Shown here piece by piece: positions 1 through 10,600 of a DNA stretch of 28,356 nucleotides. This DNA is from a virus. How positions within the stretch are numbered: the first letter of the stretch is position 1; every line of letters begins with the position of its first letter. Made by a program: the position numbers and the translations under genes. The notes under the pieces were generated by a model. The model was not told the origin of the DNA. It saw only the letters and a program-made list of their open reading frames with translations, and ran no database searches. The stretch spans positions 1 through 28,356 of IMG/VR virus record IMGVR_UViG_3300026321_000245. The stretch is one strand, 5' to 3'.

Positions 1-2031
1 TATTGGTTTACCACCAATGACATAGTTGTCATCAATATCATATGTTGTTGGGGCAGGTGTAGTAATTGTAGTAACTGGTTCACCTGGAAAATTACCAGCA
101 GCATTATATCCTACTTCCAGCACCATAGCACCAGTATCGCCAGTTGTAACAATATCAACAGTATTGCCTCTTAATGCATTATACTTAGATGTTGCTAATT
201 TAACAATGTTATCATCTACCTTAACAACATACCAAGAAGTATTGACAGCGAAACCAGTTGTAATTGTTGCACCTGATGGTGGATTACCTGGTGCATATTG
301 GAATTGTGCAACGTTAGTAGCAGTGTTAGATAGAACTCTTAATTTATGTCCAGTTGACATACCATGACCAGTGATGGTGACAGTATCATCTACTGTATTC
401 AATCCACCTGCTCCACCAGTAACTGACATTGTTATCTTACTACCAATACCAGAAACGTTTCCATACGTTGATGCATTGGGGTCAGTAATAATATAGTCTG
501 TAATTCCATGTGAATGGAATAATGGAACACCACCTGAAGGTATGAAATAGTTTACAGATCCAGTACCATTCTTATATCCAACTGAATGGTCATCTAATAC
601 ATATCCAGCACCTTCAAATGCACCTGCTTCTGGTGCTTCTGATGTCAACACTGCATGTTCATGTTCAGGAACAGCAGAAATCATCTTCTCTTGTAATGGT
701 CCAACCTTCATGGTAACTTCACCACTAAGAGTAGCACCAACAAATTCTACAACATTATCGTAACCACCAACAACAACACTACCAATATCCATTAACTGTT
801 GTTGTTCACTCTTACTAAAATACCATTTACCACCAGTATTACCAACAGAAGATATTACACTACCAGATACAGGAGATCCACCACCTTGCACACCTCCACC
901 TGCACCTACCAATTTCCTTGTTTTATAGTCTGGAAGGTCAAATGTTATAGCACTTGCCGATCCAAAGTCTGATTTATTGAAACTTCCACCTGTACCACCA
1001 TAGTTATCCTTCAAGACTTCATATAATAATGGATAATCTTGAGCATTAACTGTCGCTCCATCACAATATAAGAAACCAGGATACTGATTATCAGGGTCAC
1101 TAGCAGAATTTGATGATACTGTCTGTATTCTTATCTTACCAAGACCATCAGAACCTGCTTGAAGAACCTTTAATACATCTCCTGATGCATATCCATAACC
1201 TTCTTGTTTTATAGTAGCATAATCAATTGCTCCACCAGCAGTAGCAGCAATACCAACTCTTAATCCAAATCCTTCTGACGTTATGAATACTATATTACCA
1301 GCAGATCCTAGATCTGTGATGTTATAAAAGTAACCAGCAGCAATATCACCTGTGTTTCTTGCCAATCTAAATGTATTTGTAGTAACAATATCAATAACTG
1401 CTGTTAATCCTGCATCGACAGCAACACCACCTGTACCTCCGGGTGACATAGCAACAGTTGCAGTTGCACCATTACCACCACCTCCAACAAGAGTAACTGT
1501 TGGGAATTGATATCCAATACCACCATCTACTACATTAATACCAGTAACTACACCAGCATTAACTACAACCTGAAAAGATCCTGTTGTTACAGGACCACTA
1601 CCATTATCTCCAACAACTACTGTTGGTGAACTTGTATACCCTGTACCACCAGCAGTTACAGTAAATGATTGAATAGAACCACCGAGTTTTGCTTTGTTTG
1701 GTGATTGTGATGTGGATTTAATTATTATCTTATCACCATCACTTAAAAGATTTCCTATACCAGTAAATGAAAATGTATCATTACTTACTGACAGACCACC
1801 CTGTCCAATAACCATTTCTATTGGTTCTATTGGATAACCTGCTGGACTCATTAAATCTGATTGATACCCTGTACCAGTTCCAGCAGCATACTGTGCTATC
1901 GCAGTAACTACACCATCATCTGATACCTTATCGTCATCTGCCTTAAAAACAGGTAAGATTGCACCAATAGGCATAGTTGATGACGTGTAAGTCACCTTAT
2001 CTGCTAAGTAGTTAGAGCGAATATTTCTCAT
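1..2031 (-). CDS. Tail-collar fibre protein, third of three (C-terminus cut by window edge)
   Basis: The reading frame is open from an ATG at 2031 to base 1 (677 codons, no stop), so the protein continues outside the window. Its N-terminus is MRNIRSNYLADK. Residues about 110-190 hold Gly-rich GGTGYTSSPTVVVG and GGIGYQFPTV repeats. A phage tail-collar domain lies near residues 315-385, marked by YPGFLYCDGATVNAQDYPLLY and FDLPDYKTRKLVGAGGG. Two HxH motifs follow, EHEH near 455 and HSH near 507. In T4, collar-type proteins are short tail fibres (gp12), and HxH motifs bind metal in T4 fibre tips, so a role in host attachment is likely but inferred. The ATG overlaps the upstream gene's stop by one base (TAATG), which suggests translational coupling. 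Host receptor and total length are unknown. Confidence 0.85.
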   Translation of the reverse strand, partial: MRNIRSNYLADKVTYTSSTMPIGAILPVFKADDDKVSDDGVVTAIAQYAAGTGTGYQSDLMSPAGYPIEPIEMVIGQGGLSVSNDTFSFTGIGNLLSDGDKIIIKSTSQSPNKAKLGGSIQSFTVTAGGTGYTSSPTVVVGDNGSGPVTTGSFQVVVNAGVVTGINVVDGGIGYQFPTVTLVGGGGNGATATVAMSPGGTGGVAVDAGLTAVIDIVTTNTFRLARNTGDIAAGYFYNITDLGSAGNIVFITSEGFGLRVGIAATAGGAIDYATIKQEGYGYASGDVLKVLQAGSDGLGKIRIQTVSSNSASDPDNQYPGFLYCDGATVNAQDYPLLYEVLKDNYGGTGGSFNKSDFGSASAITFDLPDYKTRKLVGAGGGVQGGGSPVSGSVISSVGNTGGKWYFSKSEQQQLMDIGSVVVGGYDNVVEFVGATLSGEVTMKVGPLQEKMISAVPEHEHAVLTSEAPEAGAFEGAGYVLDDHSVGYKNGTGSVNYFIPSGGVPLFHSHGITDYIITDPNASTYGNVSGIGSKITMSVTGGAGGLNTVDDTVTITGHGMSTGHKLRVLSNTATNVAQFQYAPGNPPSGATITTGFAVNTSWYVVKVDDNIVKLATSKYNALRGNTVDIVTTGDTGAMVLEVGYNAAGNFPGEPVTTITTPAPTTYDIDDNYVIGGKPI

Positions 2032-3401
2032 TAGACTTTAATTAGATAATCGACCATAATAAAAGGAGCAATTAAATTGTCCATCTTCTTTGTTTGATCA
2101 GGAGTAATATTAATTGTGGAAGTCATTCCATCAGTACTAACAAAGAACTCAGTAGTATTTAAGTTATAATTGGTAGTACCTGTCTCATAATTGATGGTAT
2201 GAGTATGATCTGTTGGATCAGATTCATAATTCAAAGCATTAGTTGTTACTACCACGTTAGATATCTGTGGATACACAGTATTTGCTATACCAGTATCAAC
2301 AGCAGTATCAAACGGCATGACATTAGATAAGTCAGCAGTATGTGAATAACCATTAGTACCTGTCTGAGGTATATCATCAGTACCAACACCAGTTGCACCA
2401 GCAATATAGTTTGATGAGATACTTAAAGAACTACTCGCACATGACATAGACTGTTGACCAATTGGCCAAGGTAATGTCTGGAAGCATGTATTAGGTGTAG
2501 TATCTATGAATAGAGGTATAATACTAGGACTTTGACCAGCAATATTATCACCAGATTGTGTAGTAGATTGTGAACTTGGTACTAAACAATAGATATTAAA
2601 TCCAGCACAAGCATTCTTACATACACCATAGTATTGGTAACTAACACCGAAACCACTAGGAATATAGTTGCCTGGTGTGAAGTTCACTGATTCTGCATAT
2701 AATCTACAAGCAGGTTGTGCTTCCTGGTTACCACCAGGACCATCAACCATTGTATGATAGTACCATTCATGTACACCAATCGTAGAAGCATTCCTGTAAT
2801 AGTTTAATTCAAACATATCACTACCAGCACGTCTCTTGATCCTACACCTTCTGGTTGTAGTATAGTGACAGTGTGGTTGGAATCCATTTACAGGAACAAT
2901 CTCTGAATCTACGTATCTTGGTCTAGTAAATGAAACATTACCTCTTAGTGCAGCAGTAACTGGTGGGATTCTAAACTGTCCACTTAAAGTAATAGTAGCA
3001 GTACTTCCAACATTACTTGACACCTCAATACCAACACCAGACTTATCTATTGTCTGGTTAGCAGCATTGGTTACTGTCAGGTCATTCATTACACCCTGAT
3101 CCGAACCACTTGATGCTTTAATAAACTTTGATCTTAAATCTGGTACTTGAAACTGTGAAGTAGTTAAAGTAACACCAGTCTGTTTGAATACACATAGATC
3201 ACCCAGTCCTAAAATCTCAGCAAGAGCAGGGTATTGTGTTTCATTGTATACACTACCATCACATCTCAAATAACCAGCAGGTAGTAACGATGCACTGAGT
3301 CCTACTGTAGGATCATTAACATCTAATTCTCTAGGAAATGCTATCAGGGATCCTGTTGTAGTACCTAGTTTATTTCTCTCTTGTGATAGGAATGCTGCCA
3401 T
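2031..3401 (-). CDS. Tail-collar fibre protein, second of three (456 aa)
   Basis: This is a virion adhesion protein with an N-terminal tail-collar domain (residues about 35-95). The signature is LLPAGYLRCDGSVYNETQYP followed by FQVPDLRSKFIKAS. The rest is a beta-rich, Thr/Ser/Asn-rich region with several Cys residues and no recognisable catalytic motif. Two HxH motifs (PHCH mid-protein and DHTH near the C-terminus) resemble the metal-binding His pairs of T4 gp12 and gp37 tips. Both ends use TAATG junctions, so it should be translated in step with its neighbours. It shares the collar signature with the genes on either side but little else by eye, which suggests old duplication followed by divergence of the tip regions. 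Receptor specificity cannot be read from the sequence. Confidence 0.85.
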   Translation of the reverse strand: MAAFLSQERNKLGTTTGSLIAFPRELDVNDPTVGLSASLLPAGYLRCDGSVYNETQYPALAEILGLGDLCVFKQTGVTLTTSQFQVPDLRSKFIKASSGSDQGVMNDLTVTNAANQTIDKSGVGIEVSSNVGSTATITLSGQFRIPPVTAALRGNVSFTRPRYVDSEIVPVNGFQPHCHYTTTRRCRIKRRAGSDMFELNYYRNASTIGVHEWYYHTMVDGPGGNQEAQPACRLYAESVNFTPGNYIPSGFGVSYQYYGVCKNACAGFNIYCLVPSSQSTTQSGDNIAGQSPSIIPLFIDTTPNTCFQTLPWPIGQQSMSCASSSLSISSNYIAGATGVGTDDIPQTGTNGYSHTADLSNVMPFDTAVDTGIANTVYPQISNVVVTTNALNYESDPTDHTHTINYETGTTNYNLNTTEFFVSTDGMTSTINITPDQTKKMDNLIAPFIMVDYLIKV

Positions 3402-4606
3402 TAGAATGCCCGTATTAACATTATTACTGTCTGGGAAGGTGTATTGTTATCTAATACAATATTTAATGCACTATCGATGTCAGAAACATTAACAGTATAT
3501 GATTGTACATTATTAATAGCGATATTTGAAGGTGCTCTCAAGCCTGGAGCAGTCATAGAAATATCAAATGTAAAATGATTATGCGGAGCAAGACTTGATT
3601 CTGTGAATACTTCACCAGAATGACTCAAGTTTGTTGGATAAGTTACACTTTGATCTCCACCAATATAGTTCTTCTTACCCATAATACCTGATGTATATGG
3701 TGGTGGGAAGACACCAGTATGTGCAATCATTTGGTGGCCATAATTATAAGTGTCACCAAAGGCAGGAGTATTACCACTACCTTGTGGTATAGTTCTAACC
3801 TTACCGATTTCAGGAATAGTTCCTTTAGTCGCAGGGTCGAATGTCTTTCCTTCACTGGTTACAACAAGAGTATTGTCATCATAGTATGTGATAGATCCGA
3901 ATCCATTCTGCCAACTATCAGGACCATCATTACCACCTGCACCAGTTAGGTTAGCAGATTCATAATCAGGTGATCCACTAGTAGCATAGAATGTAGTCTC
4001 GAATGTTTGTACATACTTACCAGAAGGTTGAGCAGTAGTATATGATCCGGGATGCCTATGAGCAGGTGTGTGGTCTATACCTAGTTTTCTACCGAGAACA
4101 TAGTATGTCTTAGACCATGTAGGATCATTCAGAGTAAACTCTTGAATCCTACCTGCCATATTATTAATACCATCAAGTTGGAATGTTATGTCAGTGTCAG
4201 CACTGTAGATAGCAGGGGGTGTTACCGCAGTACCATCACCTTCAATCAAAGGACCAACAACAGAATCAGCATTCGGTTGATTGTACTGATACTTTGTCTC
4301 ACCCAACATGGTTCTCTCGATATCAACCAGTGCTCTACCATTTAAGTTAGGAACACGAAATTGATCTGCCGCTTCATAATCAGGGTAGTTACCCTTAATT
4401 GATGTAGCAGTGGGACCATATGTGTTACCAATCATAGATGCTAGTAAAGGATATTCACTAGCAGAATGAGTAGCTCCATCACATAGTATCCAACCATGTG
4501 GCACGTTAGGGGGATTTGATCCTCTAAGCGTTGAGTTACCTCCCCATGGCATTATAGTGCCAATGGGTGAGGTCTTCATTGTTTTGACTCTGTTGTAGAA
4601 TGCCAT
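3401..4606 (-). CDS. Tail-collar fibre protein, first of three (401 aa)
   Basis: This is a probable short-tail-fibre-like or fibre-tip protein. The collar domain spans residues about 10-100, with SPIGTIMPWGG, HGWILCDGATHSASEYPLLA and FRVPNLNGRALVDIERT. The rest is Gly/Asn/Thr-rich, as expected of a beta-structured trimeric fibre. HxH motifs are AHRHPGSY near residue 185 and APHNHF near residue 345. The start codon overlaps the stop of the giant fibre gene (TAATG), and its own stop overlaps the next collar gene in the same way. This placement suggests that the three collar proteins are distal parts or alternative tips of the tail-fibre apparatus built on the 4988-residue protein. That assembly model is inference. 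Confidence 0.86.
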   Translation of the reverse strand: MAFYNRVKTMKTSPIGTIMPWGGNSTLRGSNPPNVPHGWILCDGATHSASEYPLLASMIGNTYGPTATSIKGNYPDYEAADQFRVPNLNGRALVDIERTMLGETKYQYNQPNADSVVGPLIEGDGTAVTPPAIYSADTDITFQLDGINNMAGRIQEFTLNDPTWSKTYYVLGRKLGIDHTPAHRHPGSYTTAQPSGKYVQTFETTFYATSGSPDYESANLTGAGGNDGPDSWQNGFGSITYYDDNTLVVTSEGKTFDPATKGTIPEIGKVRTIPQGSGNTPAFGDTYNYGHQMIAHTGVFPPPYTSGIMGKKNYIGGDQSVTYPTNLSHSGEVFTESSLAPHNHFTFDISMTAPGLRAPSNIAINNVQSYTVNVSDIDSALNIVLDNNTPSQTVIMLIRAF

Positions 4607-7600
4607 TATAGTTCAGTTAACCACCAACCTTGATATGCAGCAGGGATGAAGTTATCTCCATCTGATTGACCAACGAATATTAGACCGAAGGATGCGTTTC
4701 TGTTCTGTACAACAAGTTCACCAGATCCGTATGGAGTAGATAGACCACCCAACTTAGTACCTTCAGTATCACCTTGAATTGCAACTGGTTCACCACCTAC
4801 GATTGGAGCACGAATTACGAGAGAGTTGTTATAAGTCAATTGACCACCAACTTCAGTAAATCTAATGATGTCTCCAGTCTCAGCAAGAGATGGTAGAGTT
4901 AATACCATCGCACCTGTTGCTGGTGCTACTGCTACAATATAATTTATATTGCTAGTAACACTGCCTGTTGCGTTAACGAAGGTGGACTTATGACCACCAT
5001 TCTTGTTCTTCCAACCAGTGTAACCAAATCCATCGATAGAACAGTCTTGATTAATCTGATAGTTCTTAGTACCACCGTCACCAAGATTTCTAACTGTGAA
5101 TATCTTCTGGGTATTAGATGCAGTTGTAGCAGCAATACCATTGATATCTAAGAAACGACCAACGAATGTATCACCATATTCAGGTTCAACACGGAATGTT
5201 GGGTCAAATGATGTATTAGTAAACTGAATTGCATCAGGATCCTCAACACACTTACTTGGGAATATTCTTAGGAATCCACTTATATCTGTAGCAGCGTTAA
5301 CAACTAACTTACCAGCTTCAAAGTGGTGCTCATCGTTGTTCTGTACAGTTAAGATAGGTACGTTATTATCAGTACCCATGATATCGAAGGAAGATCCGAT
5401 GAACTTAACGTCATCGTATACTGTCAAACGACCATGATGGAAGTCCTTCTTGACCAATGGTGTTCCACCAGTGGTTGTTACTGAGTTTCCTACCTCAAAG
5501 ATTTCATCACCGATGAATAGGAAGTACTCTCTATCCTTGAAGAATGGAACTACATCACTGTTCTTCAACTTGATTTCTACAAGTGATGAACCTGATCCAG
5601 CAATATCTTCTTCAAGTACAGTTGCCTCTCTAAGTAATACTCTCCAGACAGTTTCACCGTCAGCGTGAGTCTTAGCAGCACCAGGCCAGTTAGCAACGTT
5701 ATTAATACGATTTACAGGCAAGTATCCAGCAGTACCAGAGGTTACAACTGGAGTACCAGTTATCTGCATGAATTCTTCTTGAGTACCTGAACCGTAACCA
5801 ACTAAGATGAAGTCGTTAATTGCAAAGTTGCTAACGTTATCAACTGTGAGTTGAGTTGCAGTTGTTGTAATCGGAGTTACAGTATCAACAAATGTTGTTG
5901 CAATTCCGTTATCAACTTTAGGATCCTTAAGTACTGTGTATACAGTAGCACCAACACTATGTGATGATACACTAGTTCCAAACTTAGATCTCTGTGTGTA
6001 AACTCTACCACTTGGGTTACCAATTACAGTGTCACCACTGCAAGCATCGATAGTGAAGATATCACGAACACGATCTGTTATACTAAACTTCTCGTTCTTC
6101 GCTGCCTTTAATGATACACCAGTTGCAGTTCCAGCACCAGAGAAGGCAGTGTTCAGTGTTACTGTACTACCAACGATGCTGACGATCTGAGGATCAACCT
6201 GTCTTGTGATACCACCATCAGTTACGAACTGATTCTGTGTTAATGTTACTGCATTACCACCGCTTACTAGTTGAACATAATCGTCAACTTCTAGTCCAGC
6301 AGTATCAACAACGTTAGTGATAGTTGTGAATGATGCTGCGATATCACCAGTGAATACACCAAGAGAAGCAGCAGTTGCCTTGTAACCAGTCTTACATCCA
6401 CCAATGAAGTTGAATGAACCGTTAACAGTTAACTTACCATTCTCTCCATCAACACCATCGTTACCAACGATTACTCCACCAGTTACGGTGTCAACCTCGA
6501 ACAATACGTTACCAGGACATCCATCCTTAATTTGTAACTTCTTATTGTTCTGTGTAAGAGGTGTTGCTAGTTTGAATACTTCACCTTGATTGAAGGTTCC
6601 GTCTGTGTTTGTATCTTCACGATCAACAATAACATAGTCTCTTTGGACTGTTAGTGTTCCACCGAAAGATGCTAAGTAAATATTCTCCTGAGTACCAGTA
6701 GAATCAATTGTCTGCTCTGTCCATGTAGCATCAAATGCGATGTTACACTTATAGATTGGAGTTCTGTTTGTTACTGTATCAGGGTGATTAGTCTTGACAG
6801 TTGTGAATGTACCAAGTGGTTGTCTCTCAACTGTTAGGTAGTAAGGAGCTTGTTGTACTCCACTTAAACCACCAGAAGCAACTCTTACGATCTCTGGGTG
6901 TGTTCCTGTTCCTGCATCAACTGTTGTGTCGAGGATTATGTAATCACCTTCACCAAAGTAACTACCAGGATTATTGAGTAATGGTAAGTAGTACTGATTA
7001 CCAGTTAGAGCAGGTAGGTCAGCACCGCCAGGTCCAGCAGCAGCTATTACATTCTGGAATGTAGTACCGCCCCAGACTCCTGAACCAGCAGTGTCAAGAC
7101 GGTTATAATTTGGATCTGCTTCGATAACTTCAAGTACATTGATAATGTCAATGTTCTTATTGTAAGTACCTACTGATATAATACCGCTTGCGTGAGCGAA
7201 TGCAGTAGATCCTAACTGTGCTCTATCACCAATGAAGGAGAAGGCAGAAGTACCACCGCAGAGGTTAACGCTACCGTTAAAGGTTGCTGTACCATCTACT
7301 TCAAGGTTATTTCTAACTGTTGTTGTACCACCTTGACCAGCAATGTTAACTTCAGAAGAGTTAGTTGCTACGTCAATGGTCTGTGTGTTACCAGAGAATA
7401 AGGAAACAATACCTGCTTCAGTATTCAGAGTTACAATCTGTTCTGGTTGTGTTCTATCACCACCAAGTATCTTGTCTGCACCGAATGTTGCATCACCTGC
7501 GTAGGATACCTTTCTATTTCCAAACTTAACGTAGGATAGTGATTCGTTATTACCGTATGCACCACCAATTTCAATCTTAGAAATGTTAGTTGCAGTGTCA

Positions 7601-10600
7601 GCAATAGCACCGAAGAAGATGTTACTGTCAACAGAAGCACTACCAATCTTGATAGTCTGTTGTCCAGTTACAGAATCACCAATGTCTATTGTCTGAGCTG
7701 CTGTTGTAGTATCAGCGATTGTTAAGGCAGTTGCAGCACCAGCAATATTAACTGTGGTTGCAGTACCGTTAACAAGATTGAATGTTGTAGCAGCAGTAGT
7801 AAGATCTCCACCATCAATTTGAACATCTAGATCAAATAGTGCATTGCCAGTGAACTTAGAAGTTCCGTTGACAAATAAACCGTATGAGGAAAGATTTGCG
7901 TCTGTTGCATTGATACCAACCTGACCAGTACCTACAGTATTAGAAGTTTTAACTCTAAGTGTTGACTGGTTAAGAGGATTGTCTGCATCACCACCGACTA
8001 ACAATGCGTCAGCACGACCATTCTTAGTACGAGCAGCAAACTCAGCATTAGTTAAGAAGTCTGGGGTTGTTGTACCACTGATGAATGCACTACCAACAAC
8101 ATCCAAGTTAGCCTTAGGATTAGTGTAAGTATCTACAAATCCAGTCTCGTAAGAACTGTGTGATGCTCTTGCTACTGTGTTAACACCAAGTCTGTAGTCA
8201 CCTATAGAACCAGCACCCGATACCAATGTATTTCTAACATAAGTACGGATTGCATCAGCACCTATAACACCAAGTTCCTTGAACTCTGATGTAGAAACAA
8301 ATATCTTAGGATCAGGGTTGTTACCAGCGACAACTGTTGCCCAGTTTAAAGTAGCTTGTGCTTGAGCAGTTGTTACTTGGAAGTGAACGTAGTTATTAGT
8401 TGGTGAGAACGCATCTCCAGAAGGTGAGTAAACAGGCCAACCTTGTGGAAGGTTCAGTAGAGATACTGGGTAATTGGTAAATCTAATCTTGGAAGAATCT
8501 GTAATACCAAGTGCTTGGTTCTCTACAGCAACGTTACTCGCTTCAAATGTAAGTTTAACAACGTTACTACCGTCAAATGTGATAGTGAAGATGCTATTTA
8601 CAGAGATCTCACTGAAGTAGTTGGCATAGATCCAACCAAGTGATCCAGATTCTCCAATCTCATCACCTTTCAGTAGAACATCACCAGACTTAGGCATCAC
8701 ACCACCATAAGTGATGAACTGATTAGTATTAATTCTAGTACCAGAATTTGCAACAAGTGATGTCTGGTTAGGTGTCATGTTAGTTGGAACACCACCTGAG
8801 TTAGTATGAGTCTGGAACATATATTCCTGACCATTACCTCTGGAGTTGAATCCAAATACAGCAGCATCTACTCTGTTCTTGCTAAGGCGAATGTCACCAT
8901 TCTGTGCAGGAGTGAAACTTTGTCTGTCTAGTGACTCATCCTGTTCTAATAAAGTAACTGGATCAACCGAACTTACATTAGAACGAATGATAAGTGCATC
9001 TCTATTTTGTGTTAGATCGGCATCCTGAACACTTATTAATACAGGAGATTCAAATGTGTTAACAAGACTTCCGTTACCACCAACAACTGTGATATTCTGG
9101 TTGAATGTTACAGCAGTGTCAAATGTGGTTACTAAACCTCCTACTACGTCATCTGGGTCTCCATCATCATTCAATACAGCAGCGTCTAGGAAGGTCTCTT
9201 CGCCTGTGATAGCGTTGATCTTCTTATTACCGATATAAAGGTCTCCGTTGGAGTTTAGACCCGTGTAGAAGACTATACCACCGTTCTGCTTCTTAGACTG
9301 AGCATAGAAGTCTTCTAATGGTGTAAGAACAATCTCTTGACGAACTGGTAGACCAGTTGAGTAGTTACCTGGACCAAATCCAAGATACTCAAACGTGTGG
9401 TTACCTGCACGAGCAATAGATGGTCTACGGAATTCAACGTAGAACTTATCATCTGTCATTACTGTGCTTGTACCAGCAATCTTAATCCTACGATCTTCAG
9501 AACCAGAAGTTGCGTTACCGCCTTGTGCCTGAACTGTGTAAGTATTCTCTATGAATGCTGGTTGCTTAACCCAATCTTCGACTAGTTCTCTTGTTACAGA
9601 TCCCTTATAGTCGTTAACGGTAACTAAACCGTGTGTATAGTTGTCAGCAGCAGAATATGCTTGTGGTGGATCAATTAATCCAGCATATACGTTCTTCTCT
9701 TCTGATGTTGTACCAGACTTCTGGAACCAGAGAGGATCGTTTCTGTAGTTTAGAGGATATAGTTTGCTAACTGGCTGTGAGAATCTAAATTCCTTGAAGT
9801 TATTAACAACTCCAGGACCAGTTGGGAATGGTTGAATGTTACCACGTAAGCAAGTTAAGTAGAATATACCTTCTTGCTGTCCGAAGATACGTTTCTGTAG
9901 TGTCTCTACGTTAAAGATGTAGAAGGTATCTTCAATAATACCTACATCATTTACAGTATCAACGTAGTATTCAATACCAGCATCGTCAGTAATACGATCA
10001 CCTGGTGTGATAGTATAGACATTAGCACCTGCTTGCTTGTAGTAGTACTCAGGATATCCCTTAGCAATAAGTGTCTTGAGTGGCAGTGACTTACCAAAGT
10101 CCTGATCCTCTACCATATCAGCGAAGATAGTTCCTTGTGTAAACCTTGTGCTTACAAATTCACTATACTCTAATTTTCCGCCGCGAATATTTTTCAGGAT
10201 TAAGTAGTGATTGCTTCCAACATTGTAATAAGCATGTACGTTAGCAATACCTGAAGAATTACCTGTCCATTGAATCTGGTTAGTAGTAATACTCTGTGTC
10301 TTATTGGTTACGAAGTCTCCACCTTGAGGAGCATCGATCCTCACTGTAGTGAATGTCTCGTTCTTAAGACCAGGATAGTTTACAATGTCAATTGCATGGT
10401 CAAATACATTCAACTCAAGGTACTTGATAGTAGGATCTAATGGATCTTCTACATAACGACCACTTTGAATTGTTGCTTTGAGTCCACTAGCAGTTGTAAC
10501 GAATGCACGATAATCAATACCAGCATTAGTTAAGTCTTTCTTGTATGGATCATACTTAGCTGCTACACTGAGTGAATTACTTGTGAAGTCTGCTGCTGTA

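Noticed and set aside
26-367. Plus-strand frame of 113 codons at the left edge
   Set aside because: It lies opposite the open minus-strand collar gene that runs through base 1, and its composition mirrors that gene.
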